Positions 54,397-64,000 of a DNA stretch of 64,000 nt are shown one piece after another. The translations under genes were made by a program, and so were the position numbers. Source of the stretch: Cellulophaga sp. F20128 (GTDB lineage: Bacteria > Bacteroidota > Bacteroidia > Flavobacteriales > Flavobacteriaceae); assembly GCF_023015805.1 (NCBI RefSeq), contig NZ_JALKBA010000002.1, positions 248,001 through 312,000 on the forward strand, in the 5' to 3' direction. Under the pieces are notes generated by a model. The model had not been told where the DNA came from. It saw only the letters and a program-made list of their open reading frames with translations, and did not search any database. Within the stretch, counting starts at the first letter, position 1, and every line of letters starts with the position of its first letter.

Positions 54397-54873
54397 ATGA
54401 GAAAAAAACAGGCAAAAAAGAGGCCTCTTTTACCAGATCCAAAGTTTAATGATCAATTAGTGACGCGTTTCGTTAATATGATGATGTGGGATGGTAAAAA
54501 ATCAGTTGCCTTTAAGGTGTTCTATGATGCAATAGCGATCGTAGAAGAAAAAAATACCGATGAAGAAAAATCGGCTTTAGAATTGTGGAAAGAAGCATTG
54601 TCTAATGTAATGCCACACGTAGAAGTACGTAGTAGAAGAGTTGGTGGAGCTACTTTTCAGATTCCAATGCAAATTAGACCAGATCGTAAGATCTCAACAG
54701 CAATGAAGTGGTTGATTAGTTATTCTCGTAAGAGAAATGAAAAATCAATGGCTCAGAGATTGGCTGCTGAAGTTTTAGCTGCGGCTAAAGAAGAAGGTGC
54801 TGCGGTTAAGAAAAGAGTGGATACGCACAAGATGGCTGAAGCGAACAAGGCATTCTCACATTTTAGATTCTAG
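54397..54873 (+). CDS. rpsG: 30S ribosomal protein S7
   Basis: A 158-residue 16S rRNA-binding protein that nucleates the 30S head. Recognised by [17 protein letters not shown], the [16 protein letters not shown] loop and [15 protein letters not shown]. It lies 22 bases after rpsL and 4 before fusA. Confidence 0.98.
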   Translation: MRKKQAKKRPLLPDPKFNDQLVTRFVNMMMWDGKKSVAFKVFYDAIAIVEEKNTDEEKSALELWKEALSNVMPHVEVRSRRVGGATFQIPMQIRPDRKISTAMKWLISYSRKRNEKSMAQRLAAEVLAAAKEEGAAVKKRVDTHKMAEANKAFSHFRF

Positions 54874-54877
54874 ATAA

Positions 54878-57010
54878 ATGAGTAGAGATTTAAAATATAC
54901 AAGAAATATAGGTATTGCTGCGCATATTGATGCTGGGAAAACTACAACTACAGAGCGTATATTATTTTATACGGGTGTAAGTCATAAAATTGGTGAAGTA
55001 CATGATGGTGCTGCAACAATGGATTGGATGGAGCAAGAGCAGGAAAGAGGTATTACAATTACTTCTGCTGCTACTACATGTACTTGGAAGTTTCCAATGG
55101 AAAATGCAGAACCATTGCCAGAAACAATGGATTATCATTTTAATATAATTGATACTCCAGGTCACGTAGATTTTACTGTAGAGGTAAATCGTTCTTTACG
55201 TGTATTAGATGGTTTGGTTTTCTTATTTAGTGCTGTAGATGGTGTTGAGCCTCAATCGGAAACTAACTGGAGATTAGCGGATAACTACAAAGTGCCTCGT
55301 ATAGGATTTGTAAATAAAATGGACCGTCAGGGATCAAACTTTTTAATGGTTTGTAAGCAGGTTAAAACAATGTTAGGTTCTAATGCAGTGCCAATTGTTT
55401 TGCCAATAGGTGAAGAGTCTGATTTTAGAGGTATTGTTGATTTAGCAAAGAATAGAGCTATTGTATGGCATGATGAAGGATTTGGAGCTACTTTTGATGA
55501 AGTGCCAATTCCTGAAGAAATGAAAGCTGAAGTAAAGGAGTATAGAGCTGCTTTAATTGAAGCTGTTGCTGAATATGATGAAAACCTTATGGAGAAATTC
55601 TTTGAGGATGAAGATTCAATTTCAGAAGAAGAAGTACATGCTGCTTTAAGAGCTGCTGTTATGGATCGTGCTATTATACCAATGATTTGTGGTTCTTCAT
55701 TTAAGAATAAGGGGGTTCAATTTTTATTAGATGCTGTTTGTAGATACTTACCTTCTCCTATGGATAAGGAAGATATTGTAGGTACTCATCCAGATACTGG
55801 TGAAGCAATTACGCGTAAGCCAAGTGTTAAAGAGCCGTTTGCGGCGTTGGCATTTAAAATTGCAACGGATCCATTTGTTGGTCGTTTGGCATTCTTTAGA
55901 ACATATTCAGGTCGTTTAGATGCTGGTTCTTATATATTAAACAATAGATCGGGTAAAAAAGAGCGTATTTCTCGTATTTACCAAATGCATTCCAATAAGC
56001 AAAATGCGATCGATTATATCGAAGCAGGAGATATAGGTGCTGCAGTAGGATTTAAAGATATTAAGACTGGAGATACAATGTCTGATGAGAAACATCCTAT
56101 CGTATTAGAGAGTATGGATTTTCCAGATCCAGTAATTGGTATCGCTGTTGAGCCTAAAACTAAGGTTGATGTAGATAAGTTAGGTATGGCTTTGGCTAAA
56201 TTGGCTGAAGAAGATCCTACATTTACTGTTAGAACTGATGAGGCTTCAGGGCAAACAATTATATCTGGTATGGGTGAGCTTCACTTGGATATTATTGTAG
56301 ACCGATTAAGAAGAGAATTTAAAGTAGAGGTGAATCAAGGTGAGCCTCAAGTTGAATATAAAGAAGCATTGACAAAAACTGCTTCACATAGAGAAACTTA
56401 TAAAAAGCAATCTGGTGGTCGTGGTAAATTTGGTGATATCGTATTTGAAATGGGTCCTGTGGATTCAGATTTCGAAGGTGATGGACTTCAATTTGTTGAT
56501 CAAATTAAAGGTGGTCGTATTCCAAAAGAATTTATACCATCAATTCAAAAAGGATTTGAGTCTGCAATGAAAGCAGGACCTTTAGCAGGTTATGAAATGG
56601 ATTCTATGAAAATAGTTCTTAAGGATGGATCTTTCCACGCAGTGGATTCTGATGCACTATCTTTTGAATTAGCTGCTAAAATGGGGTATAAGGCTGCTGG
56701 AAAAGCTGCTGGAGCTGTTGTAATGGAACCTATTATGAAGCTGGAAGTGTTAACTCCAGAGGAAAATATGGGTGATATTGTAGGGGATCTTAACCGTAGA
56801 AGAGGTACTATCAGTAATATGGATGATAGAGCTGGTGCTAAGGTTGTAAAAGGTGAAGTGCCATTATCAGAAATGTTTGGTTATGTAACTTCATTGAGAA
56901 CATTATCTTCTGGTAGAGCAACTTCTACCATGGAATTTTCTCACTATGCAGAAACGCCATCAAATATTTCAGAAGACGTTATTAAGGCAGCAAAAGGTTT
57001 AACCGCTTAA
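54878..57010 (+). CDS. fusA: elongation factor G
   Basis: Translocation GTPase of 710 residues. G1 [14 protein letters not shown] (15-28), switch [15 protein letters not shown]4 NKMDRQG and the effector [11 protein letters not shown] are intact. All five EF-G domains are present by length. No tuf gene follows, unlike the classic str operon; rpsJ is next after 10 bases. Confidence 0.98.
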   Translation: MSRDLKYTRNIGIAAHIDAGKTTTTERILFYTGVSHKIGEVHDGAATMDWMEQEQERGITITSAATTCTWKFPMENAEPLPETMDYHFNIIDTPGHVDFTVEVNRSLRVLDGLVFLFSAVDGVEPQSETNWRLADNYKVPRIGFVNKMDRQGSNFLMVCKQVKTMLGSNAVPIVLPIGEESDFRGIVDLAKNRAIVWHDEGFGATFDEVPIPEEMKAEVKEYRAALIEAVAEYDENLMEKFFEDEDSISEEEVHAALRAAVMDRAIIPMICGSSFKNKGVQFLLDAVCRYLPSPMDKEDIVGTHPDTGEAITRKPSVKEPFAALAFKIATDPFVGRLAFFRTYSGRLDAGSYILNNRSGKKERISRIYQMHSNKQNAIDYIEAGDIGAAVGFKDIKTGDTMSDEKHPIVLESMDFPDPVIGIAVEPKTKVDVDKLGMALAKLAEEDPTFTVRTDEASGQTIISGMGELHLDIIVDRLRREFKVEVNQGEPQVEYKEALTKTASHRETYKKQSGGRGKFGDIVFEMGPVDSDFEGDGLQFVDQIKGGRIPKEFIPSIQKGFESAMKAGPLAGYEMDSMKIVLKDGSFHAVDSDALSFELAAKMGYKAAGKAAGAVVMEPIMKLEVLTPEENMGDIVGDLNRRRGTISNMDDRAGAKVVKGEVPLSEMFGYVTSLRTLSSGRATSTMEFSHYAETPSNISEDVIKAAKGLTA

Positions 57011-57020
57011 ATTTACTAAA

Positions 57021-57326
57021 ATGAGTCAAAAAATTAGAATAAAATTAAAATCTTACGATCATAACTTGGTAGATAAATCTGCTGAAAAAATCGTAAAGAC
57101 AGTTAAGACAACTGGAGCGGTTATTACGGGTCCAATTCCGTTACCAACGCACAAGAAAATATTTACAGTATTGCGTTCACCGCACGTAAATAAAAAATCT
57201 AGAGAGCAGTTTCAGTTAAGTTCTTATAAGCGTTTATTAGATATTTATAGTTCTTCTTCAAAAACAATTGACGCTCTTATGAAGTTAGAGTTGCCAAGTG
57301 GTGTAGAAGTAGAGATTAAAGTCTAA
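57021..57326 (+). CDS. rpsJ: 30S ribosomal protein S10
   Basis: A 101-residue S10, also a partner of NusB in antitermination. Typical: [18 protein letters not shown] at the start and [23 protein letters not shown]. It belongs with fusA here and is cut off from rplC by a 161-base gap with a terminator-like hairpin. Confidence 0.98.
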   Translation: MSQKIRIKLKSYDHNLVDKSAEKIVKTVKTTGAVITGPIPLPTHKKIFTVLRSPHVNKKSREQFQLSSYKRLLDIYSSSSKTIDALMKLELPSGVEVEIKV

Positions 57327-57364
57327 TTCTTAGTAAGTCTACTTTGTAATATGGGTAGGTGACA

Positions 57365-57386
57365 TGTCCTGAGCGTTTCGCGAAGG
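57365..57386. repeat. REP-like palindromic sequence
   Basis: TGTCCTGAGCG-TTTCGCGAAGG has the look of short CCTGAGCG...CGAAGG repeats found between genes in many bacteria: the two halves are imperfect inverted copies. Only one copy is seen in this window, so the repeat status is inference. Confidence 0.3.
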
Positions 57387-57407
57387 AAAAACGGAAAAAA
57401 ATATATT

Positions 57408-57439
57408 CAGGGTTGAATTATTTTTGACCCTGTTTTTTT
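57408..57439 (+). terminator. terminator/attenuator-like hairpin between rpsJ and rplC
   Basis: CAGGGTTGAA (57408-57417) pairs with TTTGACCCTG (57423-57432), ten pairs with two wobbles and a 5-base loop, directly followed by seven Ts. It would end or attenuate the str transcript before rplC, about 50 bases ahead of its start. Confidence 0.7.
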
Positions 57440-57487
57440 GTCAAAAAGTGAAAGAATAAATAGTAATCAATAATTAATAAATATAAT

Positions 57488-58105
57488 ATGTCTGGGTTAA
57501 TTGGAAGAAAGATTGGCATGACCAGCATCTTTGATGAGAATGGAAAGAATATTCCATGTACTGTAATCGAAGCTGGACCATGCGTAGTTACCCAAGTCAG
57601 AACCGAAGAGGTTGACGGGTACAGTGCCCTTCAGCTTGGTTTCGATGACAAGGCAGAAAAACGTGCTAATAAGGCTCAAACGGGTCATTTTAAAAAAGCA
57701 GGTACTTCTCCTAAAAAGAAAGTCGTTGAGTTCCAAGATTTTGAAGGTGAATACAAATTAGGAGATACATTAGGTGTAGATCAATTTGTAGAAGGTGAAT
57801 TTGTAGATGTCGTTGGTACATCTAAAGGTAAAGGTTTTCAAGGTGTTGTTAAAAGACATGGTTTTAGAGGTGTTGGACAAGCAACACACGGTCAGCACAA
57901 CAGATTAAGAGCTCCAGGTTCTATTGGTGCTGCTTCTTATCCTGCAAGAGTATTTAAGGGAATGAAGATGGCAGGTAGAATGGGTGGTGACAGAGTTACT
58001 GTTCAAAACCTAAGAGTATATAAAGTAGTTCCAGAGAAGAATCTTTTAGTAGTAAAAGGTTGTGTTCCTGGTCATAAAAACGCTTACGTAACTATTCAGA
58101 AGTAA
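57488..58105 (+). CDS. rplC: 50S ribosomal protein L3
   Basis: A 205-residue early assembly protein. Starts [16 protein letters not shown] and contains the conserved [20 protein letters not shown] loop that reaches the peptidyl-transferase centre. Its stop overlaps the rplD start by a base. The first gene after the hairpin gap. Confidence 0.98.
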   Translation: MSGLIGRKIGMTSIFDENGKNIPCTVIEAGPCVVTQVRTEEVDGYSALQLGFDDKAEKRANKAQTGHFKKAGTSPKKKVVEFQDFEGEYKLGDTLGVDQFVEGEFVDVVGTSKGKGFQGVVKRHGFRGVGQATHGQHNRLRAPGSIGAASYPARVFKGMKMAGRMGGDRVTVQNLRVYKVVPEKNLLVVKGCVPGHKNAYVTIQK

Positions 58106-58734
58106 TGAAGGTAGCAGTTATAGATAGTAAAGGAAAAGAAACAGGAAGAAAGGTAGACCTTTCTGACTCAGTTTTCGCAATAGAGCCTAATAACCACGCT
58201 GTTTACTTAGATGTAAAGCAGTATTTGGCACATCAGAGGCAAGGAAACCACAAATCGAAGGAAAGAGCGGAGATTGCTGGTAGTACAAGAAAGATTAAGA
58301 AGCAAAAGGGAACAGGTACTGCTCGTGCGGGTAGTATTAAATCTCCAATTTTTAGAGGTGGTGGTCGTATTTTTGGCCCTCGTCCTAAAGATTACAAGCA
58401 GAAATTGAACAAAAACGTGAAGCGTTTGGCTAGAAAATCAGCGTTCAGTATCAAGCAAAATGAGAAAGCAATTTTAGTCGTTGAGGACTTTAATTTTGAT
58501 GCTCCAAAAACAAAAGATTTTAAGGAAGTTTTAAAGTCTTTGGGTATCGAAAATAAAAAATCTTTATTTGTGTTGGGTGATTCAAATAATAATGTATATT
58601 TGTCCTCTCGCAATTTAAAGCGTTCCGAAGTTGTAATTAACTCAGAATTAAGCACTTACAAAATACTTAATGCTTCTAGTGTAGTATTATTTGAAGGTGC
58701 GGTAGAGGGAATTGTATCGAACTTAAACAAATAG
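58105..58734 (+). CDS. rplD: 50S ribosomal protein L4
   Basis: A 209-residue L4. The exit-tunnel loop is in KQKGTGTARAGSIKSPIFRGGG. In E. coli L4 represses its own operon by binding the S10 leader; here the only candidate leader is the hairpin region before rplC. Confidence 0.97.
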   Translation: MKVAVIDSKGKETGRKVDLSDSVFAIEPNNHAVYLDVKQYLAHQRQGNHKSKERAEIAGSTRKIKKQKGTGTARAGSIKSPIFRGGGRIFGPRPKDYKQKLNKNVKRLARKSAFSIKQNEKAILVVEDFNFDAPKTKDFKEVLKSLGIENKKSLFVLGDSNNNVYLSSRNLKRSEVVINSELSTYKILNASSVVLFEGAVEGIVSNLNK

Positions 58735-58741
58735 AAAAGCA

Positions 58742-59032
58742 ATGAGTGTGTTAATAAAGCCAATAATTACCGAAAAAATGACCGCAGATAGCGAGTTGTA
58801 TAATCGTTATGGTTTCATTGTGGATCAAGATGCCAATAAAATACAAATTAAGACTGCTGTTGAGCAAGCTTATGGAGTATCGGTAAAAAATGTTCGAACA
58901 ATGATTTACGGACCAAAGCGTAAAACACGTCACACTAAGACAGGTGTGCAGCACGGAAAAACAAATAGCTATAAAAAAGCTATTATTGATGTGGTAGAAG
59001 GAGATGTAATTGATTTTTATAACAATCTGTAA
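58742..59032 (+). CDS. rplW: 50S ribosomal protein L23
   Basis: A 96-residue L23 at the tunnel exit, docking site of trigger factor and SRP. LIKPIITEKMTADSE opens the protein and NVRTMIYGPKRKTRHTK follows. It is 7 bases after rplD. Confidence 0.97.
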   Translation: MSVLIKPIITEKMTADSELYNRYGFIVDQDANKIQIKTAVEQAYGVSVKNVRTMIYGPKRKTRHTKTGVQHGKTNSYKKAIIDVVEGDVIDFYNNL

Positions 59033-59041
59033 AGACAAAAA

Positions 59042-59866
59042 ATGTCAGTTAGAAAATTAAAACCAATCACTCCAGGACAGCGATTTAGAGTAGTAAACGG
59101 ATTTGACGCGATTACTACTGATAAGCCGGAGAAAAGTTTACTTGCTCCGTTAAAAAAGTCCGGAGGTAGAAACAGTCAGGGGAAAATGACAATACGCCAA
59201 AAAGGTGGAGGTCATAAAAGAAGGTATCGTGTAATTGATTTTAAACGGGATAAGCAAGGAATTGCTGGTACGGTTAAATCTATTCAATACGATCCTAACA
59301 GAACAGCGTTTATTGCATTAGTTGAATATGCTGATGCTGAAAAGAGATATATTGTAGCTCAAAACGGATTAGAAGTAGATCAGAAAATTTCTTCAGGAGC
59401 ATCAGCTTCACCAGAGATTGGAAATGCGCTTCCGTTGAATAGTATTCCTTTAGGAACAATTATTTCTTGTATAGAACTACGTCCTGGACAAGGAGCTGTA
59501 ATGGCGAGAAGTGCAGGTACTTTTGCTCAATTAATGGCAAAAGATGGAAAGTTTGTAACTGTAAAGTTGCCATCAGGAGAAACTAGATTAATTCTAGCGG
59601 ATTGTATGGCTACTATAGGAGCAATATCAAATTCTGATCACCAATTATTGGTATCTGGTAAAGCAGGTAGAAGTAGATGGTTGGGTAGAAGACCAAGAAC
59701 AAGACCGGTAGCGATGAACCCTGTAGATCACCCAATGGGAGGTGGTGAAGGAAGAGCTTCTGGAGGTCATCCAAGATCAAGAAATGGTATTCCTGCTAAA
59801 GGATTTAGAACTCGTTCTAAAACTAAGAGTACAAATAGATATATATTAGAACGTAGAAAGAAATAA
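59042..59866 (+). CDS. rplB: 50S ribosomal protein L2
   Basis: A 274-residue L2 needed for subunit joining and peptidyl transfer. The conserved [15 protein letters not shown] segment, with the key His, is intact near residue 230. [13 protein letters not shown] and [14 protein letters not shown] also fit. Confidence 0.98.
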   Translation: MSVRKLKPITPGQRFRVVNGFDAITTDKPEKSLLAPLKKSGGRNSQGKMTIRQKGGGHKRRYRVIDFKRDKQGIAGTVKSIQYDPNRTAFIALVEYADAEKRYIVAQNGLEVDQKISSGASASPEIGNALPLNSIPLGTIISCIELRPGQGAVMARSAGTFAQLMAKDGKFVTVKLPSGETRLILADCMATIGAISNSDHQLLVSGKAGRSRWLGRRPRTRPVAMNPVDHPMGGGEGRASGGHPRSRNGIPAKGFRTRSKTKSTNRYILERRKK

Positions 59867-59878
59867 AATTAGAAAAAA

Positions 59879-60157
59879 ATGGCACGTTCACTAAAGAAAG
59901 GACCTTACGTTCATTATAGTTTAGAAAAGAAAGTTCAACAAAGTGTTGAATCGGGTAAAAAAGCGGTGATTAAGACTTGGTCTAGAGCATCGATGATTAC
60001 ACCAGATTTTGTTGGGCAAACTATAGCAGTACACAACGGTAGACAATTTGTTCCTGTTTATGTAACAGAGAATATGGTAGGACATAAATTAGGAGAATTT
60101 TCACCAACACGATCTTTTAGGGGTCATGCAGGTGCGAAGAACAAAGGAAAAAAGTAA
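59879..60157 (+). CDS. rpsS: 30S ribosomal protein S19
   Basis: A 92-residue S19. [19 protein letters not shown] at the start, then [22 protein letters not shown] and [15 protein letters not shown]. It contacts the tRNA in the head of the 30S subunit with S13. Confidence 0.98.
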   Translation: MARSLKKGPYVHYSLEKKVQQSVESGKKAVIKTWSRASMITPDFVGQTIAVHNGRQFVPVYVTENMVGHKLGEFSPTRSFRGHAGAKNKGKK

Positions 60158-60160
60158 GCT

Positions 60161-60568
60161 ATGGGAGTTCGTAAAAAACAGATGGCCGAAAGAATTAAGG
60201 CTGAAAAAAAGAAGATTGCTTTTGCAAAGTTGAACAATTGTCCAACTTCGCCTAGAAAAATGCGTCTTGTTGCAGATTTAATTAGAGGAGTTCAGGTAGA
60301 AAAAGCTTTGGCTATATTGAAATTTAGTTCAAAAGAAGCTTCAAGAAGAGTAGAGAAGTTATTGCTTTCTGCTATTGCTAACTGGCAATCTAAAAATGAA
60401 GATGCAGATATAGAAGAAGCAGATCTTATTGTAAAAGAAATAAGAGTAGATAGCGGAGCTATGTTGAAAAGGTTAAGACCAGCACCACAAGGAAGAGCAC
60501 ATAGAATTAGAAAACGTTCTAACCACGTAACGTTGGTATTAGAATCTAACAATAACACTCAAAGCTAA
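60161..60568 (+). CDS. rplV: 50S ribosomal protein L22
   Basis: A 135-residue L22 with a short basic N-terminal extension ([18 protein letters not shown]) before the core [18 protein letters not shown]. The tunnel-lining hairpin is [20 protein letters not shown]. The extension is longer than in E. coli (110 residues). Confidence 0.97.
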   Translation: MGVRKKQMAERIKAEKKKIAFAKLNNCPTSPRKMRLVADLIRGVQVEKALAILKFSSKEASRRVEKLLLSAIANWQSKNEDADIEEADLIVKEIRVDSGAMLKRLRPAPQGRAHRIRKRSNHVTLVLESNNNTQS

Positions 60569-60577
60569 GACATTACT

Positions 60578-61294
60578 ATGGGACAGAAAACAAATCCAAT
60601 CGGGAATCGTCTAGGTATCATCAGAGGATGGGAATCTAACTGGTACGGTGGAAATGATTATGGAGATAAATTAGCAGAGGATGATAAAATACGTAAGTAT
60701 ATACATGCTCGTTTAGCAAAGGCTAGTGTTTCTAGAGTTATTATAGAGCGTACTTTAAAGCTTGTTACGGTTACTATTACAACTGCAAGACCTGGTATTA
60801 TTATCGGTAAAGGTGGTCAGGAAGTAGATAAATTAAAAGAAGAGTTAAAGAAGATTACCAGCAAAGAAGTTCAGATCAATATTTTTGAAATTAAGAGACC
60901 TGAAGTAGATGCTAATCTTGTTGCCGCTAGTGTTGCGCGTCAAATTGAAAATAGAATTTCGTATAGAAGAGCTATTAAAATGGCTATAGCAGCAGCGATA
61001 AGAATGAATGCAGAAGGGATAAAAATTCAAATTTCTGGAAGATTAAACGGAGCAGAGATGGCTCGTTCAGAATCTTATAAGGAAGGAAGAATTCCATTAT
61101 CTACTTTTAGAGCTGATATTGACTACGCATTAGAAGAAGCGCATACTACTTATGGAAGATTAGGTATTAAAGTGTGGATAATGAAGGGCGAAGTTTATGG
61201 TAAGAGAGAGCTTTCTCCATTAGTAGGGATGTCTAAAGGACAGAGCAAAGGTGGAAGAAATGAAGGTGGTAAGAAACAACGTCGAAGAAAGTAA
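60578..61294 (+). CDS. rpsC: 30S ribosomal protein S3
   Basis: A 238-residue S3. The KH domain GxxG is in [14 protein letters not shown] (about 70), and the mRNA-entry segment [17 protein letters not shown] is conserved. The tail is basic (GGKKQRRRK). Confidence 0.98.
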   Translation: MGQKTNPIGNRLGIIRGWESNWYGGNDYGDKLAEDDKIRKYIHARLAKASVSRVIIERTLKLVTVTITTARPGIIIGKGGQEVDKLKEELKKITSKEVQINIFEIKRPEVDANLVAASVARQIENRISYRRAIKMAIAAAIRMNAEGIKIQISGRLNGAEMARSESYKEGRIPLSTFRADIDYALEEAHTTYGRLGIKVWIMKGEVYGKRELSPLVGMSKGQSKGGRNEGGKKQRRRK

Positions 61295-61314
61295 TTATTT
61301 AAAGAGATATAGAA

Positions 61315-61734
61315 ATGTTACAACCAAAGAGAACCAAATTTCGTAAAGCGCAGAAGGGTCGTATGAAAGGACTTTCGCAAAGAGGGCATGAGCTTTCTAA
61401 CGGTATGTTCGGTATAAAATCTTTAGATACTAAGTTTGTTACTTCGCGTCAGATAGAAGCTGCTCGTATTGCTGCAACTAGATTTATGAAGAGAGAAGGG
61501 CAAATGTGGATAAAAATATTCCCAGATAAGCCTATTACTAAAAAGCCATTAGAAGTACGTATGGGTAAAGGTAAAGGTGCACCAGAATATTTTGTTGCAG
61601 TTGTGAAGCCTGGTAGAATTATGTTTGAGATTGCTGGTGTTCCTATGGACGTTGCAAAAGAGGCTTTACGTCTTGCTGCTCAGAAATTACCGGTAAAAAC
61701 TAAATTTATTGTTGCTAGAGATTATTCGGCTTAA
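61315..61734 (+). CDS. rplP: 50S ribosomal protein L16
   Basis: A 139-residue L16. [19 protein letters not shown] starts it; [19 protein letters not shown] is the A-site tRNA-contacting part. Confidence 0.98.
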   Translation: MLQPKRTKFRKAQKGRMKGLSQRGHELSNGMFGIKSLDTKFVTSRQIEAARIAATRFMKREGQMWIKIFPDKPITKKPLEVRMGKGKGAPEYFVAVVKPGRIMFEIAGVPMDVAKEALRLAAQKLPVKTKFIVARDYSA

Positions 61735-61753
61735 TTTATAATTTAACGGTATT

Positions 61754-61945
61754 ATGAAACAATCAGAAGTAAAAGAATTATCAGTTGAGGATTTGAAAGA
61801 TAAATTGGCTGAACAAAAAAAACAATTTGGGGATTTAAAATTAGCCCATTCTGTTACACCATTGGAGAATCCACTTCAAATCAGAAAGACTAGAAGAACG
61901 GTGGCTAGATTAGCAACAGAATTAACTAAAAGGGATAACCAATAA
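61754..61945 (+). CDS. rpmC: 50S ribosomal protein L29
   Basis: A 63-residue helical protein near the tunnel exit. [24 protein letters not shown] and the [18 protein letters not shown] helix fit L29. Confidence 0.95.
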   Translation: MKQSEVKELSVEDLKDKLAEQKKQFGDLKLAHSVTPLENPLQIRKTRRTVARLATELTKRDNQ

Positions 61946-61958
61946 TTGGTTCTGCTTT

Positions 61959-62216
61959 ATGGAAAAGAGAAACTTAAGAAAAGAAAGAGTAGGGGTTGTT
62001 ACTAGCAACAAAATGGAGAAATCGATAGTGGTTTCAGAAGTTAAACGTGTTAAGCACCCTATGTACGGTAAGTTCGTGTTAAAAACAAAGAAATATGTTG
62101 CGCACGACGAAACAAACGATTGCAATATTGGCGATACAGTAAAAATAATGGAGACTCGTCCATTGAGTAGAACTAAGTGTTGGAGATTGGTTGAAATTTT
62201 AGAAAGAGCTAAATAA
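61959..62216 (+). CDS. rpsQ: 30S ribosomal protein S17
   Basis: An 85-residue OB-fold protein. [18 protein letters not shown] and [17 protein letters not shown]-like [18 protein letters not shown] are characteristic. It ends one base before rplN. Confidence 0.97.
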   Translation: MEKRNLRKERVGVVTSNKMEKSIVVSEVKRVKHPMYGKFVLKTKKYVAHDETNDCNIGDTVKIMETRPLSRTKCWRLVEILERAK

Positions 62217-62217
62217 T

Positions 62218-62586
62218 ATGTTACAGCAAGAATCGAGACTAAAAGTGGCAGACAATACTGGGGCAAAAGAAGTTTTGACCATACGTGTATTGGGCGGTAC
62301 CAAAAGAAGGTATGCATCTGTAGGGGATAAAATAGTAGTATCTGTTAAAGATGCTGCACCTAACGGTGGTATTAAAAAAGGTGCTGTTTCTACTGCAGTA
62401 GTTGTAAGAACAAAAAAAGAAGTAAGAAGACAAGATGGATCTTACATTCGTTTTGACGATAATGCATGTGTATTATTAAACCCAACGGGCGAGATGAGAG
62501 GAACACGTGTTTTTGGACCTGTTGCAAGAGAGCTTCGTGATAAGCAATTCATGAAGATTGTATCATTAGCCCCTGAGGTACTTTAA
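62218..62586 (+). CDS. rplN: 50S ribosomal protein L14
   Basis: A 122-residue L14. [19 protein letters not shown] opens it; [30 protein letters not shown] is the conserved C-terminal core (landmarks only). Confidence 0.98.
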   Translation: MLQQESRLKVADNTGAKEVLTIRVLGGTKRRYASVGDKIVVSVKDAAPNGGIKKGAVSTAVVVRTKKEVRRQDGSYIRFDDNACVLLNPTGEMRGTRVFGPVARELRDKQFMKIVSLAPEVL

Positions 62587-62597
62587 TATTCAGAAAA

Positions 62598-62912
62598 ATG
62601 ATGAAACTAAAAATTAAAACAGGAGATACAGTAAGAATTGTTACCGGAGACCATAAAGGTACAGAAGGTAAGGTTGTTAGTGTAGATCGTGTAAAAAACA
62701 AGGCCATTGTAGAAGGTGCAAATTTAGTATCTAAACACGAAAAGCCTAGTGCAAACAATCCTCAAGGAGGAATCGTTAAAAAAGAAGCACCATTACATAT
62801 TTCTAACCTATCGTTGATTGATCCAAAATCTGGTGAAGCAACTAAAGTAGGTTTTGAAGTTAGAGATGGTAAGAAAGTGAGATTTTCAAAAAAATCTAAT
62901 GAAGTAATTTAG
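62598..62912 (+). CDS. rplX: 50S ribosomal protein L24
   Basis: A 104-residue KOW-domain protein. [19 protein letters not shown] is the KOW segment. Two successive ATGs are possible starts; they differ by one residue. Confidence 0.97.
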   Translation: MMKLKIKTGDTVRIVTGDHKGTEGKVVSVDRVKNKAIVEGANLVSKHEKPSANNPQGGIVKKEAPLHISNLSLIDPKSGEATKVGFEVRDGKKVRFSKKSNEVI

Positions 62913-62914
62913 TT

Positions 62915-63466
62915 ATGACTTACACTCCAAGATTAAAACAAGAATATAAAGAACGTATTGTTGGAACCCTTACAGAAGAGTTCGAATATAAAAACGTTAT
63001 GCAAGTGCCTAAGCTTACTAAAATAGTATTAAGTAGAGGTGTAGGTGCGGCAGTTGCAGATAAGAAGCTGATTGATCATGCTCTAGATGAGTTAACACTT
63101 ATTACGGGTCAGAAAGCAGTTTCTACAATGTCTAAAAAAGATGTTGCTTCATTTAAATTACGTAAAGGAATGCCAATTGGGGCAAAGGTTACGTTAAGAG
63201 GTGAAAGAATGTACGAGTTTTTAGATAGATTAATTACAAGTGCTTTACCACGTGTTAGAGATTTTCAAGGAATTAAAGCTACAGGTTTTGATGGTCGTGG
63301 AAATTATAACTTAGGTGTTACTGAGCAAATTATCTTTCCAGAAATTAACATTGATAAGATTAATAGAATCAATGGAATGGATATTACATTTGTGACAACA
63401 GCTGAAACTGACAAAGAAGCAAAATCATTATTAACGGAACTAGGATTACCTTTTAAAAAGAATTAG
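62915..63466 (+). CDS. rplE: 50S ribosomal protein L5
   Basis: A 183-residue 5S rRNA-binding protein. [26 protein letters not shown] and the [20 protein letters not shown] segment are typical. It is 2 bases after rplX. Confidence 0.98.
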   Translation: MTYTPRLKQEYKERIVGTLTEEFEYKNVMQVPKLTKIVLSRGVGAAVADKKLIDHALDELTLITGQKAVSTMSKKDVASFKLRKGMPIGAKVTLRGERMYEFLDRLITSALPRVRDFQGIKATGFDGRGNYNLGVTEQIIFPEINIDKINRINGMDITFVTTAETDKEAKSLLTELGLPFKKN

Positions 63467-63467
63467 T

Positions 63468-63737
63468 ATGGCTAAAGAATCAATGAAGGCCCGTGAAAGA
63501 AAAAGAGCCAAGACAGTTGCAAAATATGCTGAAAAAAGAAAAGCTTTAAAAGAAGCTGGAGATTATGAAGCCTTGCAAAAACTACCAAAAAATGCATCTC
63601 CTGTTCGTATGCACAATAGATGTAAGATAACGGGAAGGCCTAAAGGGTATATGAGAACTTTTGGTATTTCAAGGGTAACTTTCAGAGAGATGGCTAACAA
63701 TGGTTTGATTCCTGGAGTTAAAAAAGCAAGCTGGTAA
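63468..63737 (+). CDS. rpsN: 30S ribosomal protein S14, zinc-free type
   Basis: An 89-residue S14. [20 protein letters not shown] and [26 protein letters not shown] identify it. The CxxC zinc pairs of the short S14 form are absent, so it is the C-minus type and needs no zinc. Confidence 0.97.
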   Translation: MAKESMKARERKRAKTVAKYAEKRKALKEAGDYEALQKLPKNASPVRMHNRCKITGRPKGYMRTFGISRVTFREMANNGLIPGVKKASW

Positions 63738-63811
63738 ACTAGCAAAAATAAATATAAACTGGTTTCAGGTTTAGCAATGAAGTTAAAAACCGTCACCGAA
63801 AATTATTATAA

Positions 63812-64000
63812 ATGGTAACAGATCCTATATCAGATTATTTAACAAGAATACGAAACGCCAGTAGTGCAGGTCACAGGGTAGTTGAAATTCCTGCTTCTAA
63901 TCTAAAAACAGAAATAACTAAAATATTATTTGATCAAGGGTATATTTTAAGTTATAAAGTAATTGAAGATGCAGTACAGGGAACAATTAAGATTGCTTTA
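63812..64000 (+). CDS. rpsH: 30S ribosomal protein S8, 3'-truncated by window edge
   Basis: The first 63 codons of rpsH: DPISDYLTRIRNASSAGH and the LFDQGYILSYKVIED segment are clear. It continues beyond the window, as the spc operon order predicts. The gap to rpsN (74 bases) is longer than the others in the cluster. Confidence 0.95.
   Translation, partial: MVTDPISDYLTRIRNASSAGHRVVEIPASNLKTEITKILFDQGYILSYKVIEDAVQGTIKIAL

Noticed and set aside
58751-59038. 95-codon open frame antisense to rplW
   Set aside because: Fully covered by a ribosomal protein gene with certain identity; the translation looks random and Ile/Tyr-rich.
61922-62317. 131-codon open frame antisense to rpsQ and rplN
   Set aside because: Shadow of two conserved ribosomal protein genes; no family resemblance.

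Overview
The window looks like a low-GC chromosome segment from a (probably marine) member of Flavobacteriaceae, phylum Bacteroidota. Evidence: a SusC/SusD outer-membrane pair, a hypoxanthine phosphoribosyltransferase-adenylate kinase fusion, PafA-type alkaline phosphatase, DUF4494/DUF4136/DUF5723 proteins, a zinc-free S14, promoters of the Bacteroidota form TAnnTTTG, and almost no Shine-Dalgarno sequences before start codons. The genus cannot be fixed from the sequence alone. No tRNA, rRNA, CRISPR array, complete insertion sequence or prophage was seen.

Layout. 1-3 kb: SprT-like protein (cut by the window edge), mannose-1-phosphate guanylyltransferase and a DUF389 membrane protein, then a lone AbiH-type defence gene on the other strand. 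4-5.5 kb: the MlaF/MlaE lipid-transport ABC pair. 5.6-9.8 kb: PafA phosphatase, then a three-gene KAS III-methyltransferase-GT2 operon with a palindromic operator candidate in its promoter. 10-17 kb: glycine decarboxylase, a UbiA-like membrane protein, an ECF sigma factor with a small zinc-finger anti-sigma partner, a divergent rhodanese lipoprotein, a TIGR01777 epimerase and a flavin-dependent monooxygenase. 17-19 kb: a structured non-coding stretch and a PhoA-type phosphatase lipoprotein. 19-26 kb: DUF4494 protein, a REP-like repeat pair, M3 peptidase, purE-purK and, divergently, hpt-adk fusion followed by obgE. 26-30 kb: DUF4136 lipoprotein, methyltransferase, a 600-base leader with mini-ORFs, and a LytS/LytTR two-component pair. 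30-38 kb: DoxX, cardiolipin synthase and a giant alpha-2-macroglobulin. 38-48 kb: mpl, radC, a deacetylase-like protein, YjjG nucleotidase, three surface/secreted proteins, rarA, rhomboid protease and rlmB. 48-53.6 kb: a three-gene SusC/SusD/lipoprotein operon. 54 kb to the end: the joined str-S10-spc ribosomal protein cluster from rpsL to the start of rpsH.

Much of the window serves the envelope: peptidoglycan recycling (mpl), phospholipid synthesis and trafficking (cls, mlaFE), nutrient capture (SusCD), phosphate scavenging (PafA, PhoA) and periplasmic protease defence (A2M). The purine genes purE, purK and hpt-adk share one divergent promoter region. The most intriguing points are the structured intergenic element at 17437-17589, a TonB-box-like insert in the A2M protein, a deacetylase-fold protein that seems to have lost its metal ligands, the KAS III cassette with its operator, the mini-ORF leader of the two-component system, and a terminator-like hairpin between rpsJ and rplC.
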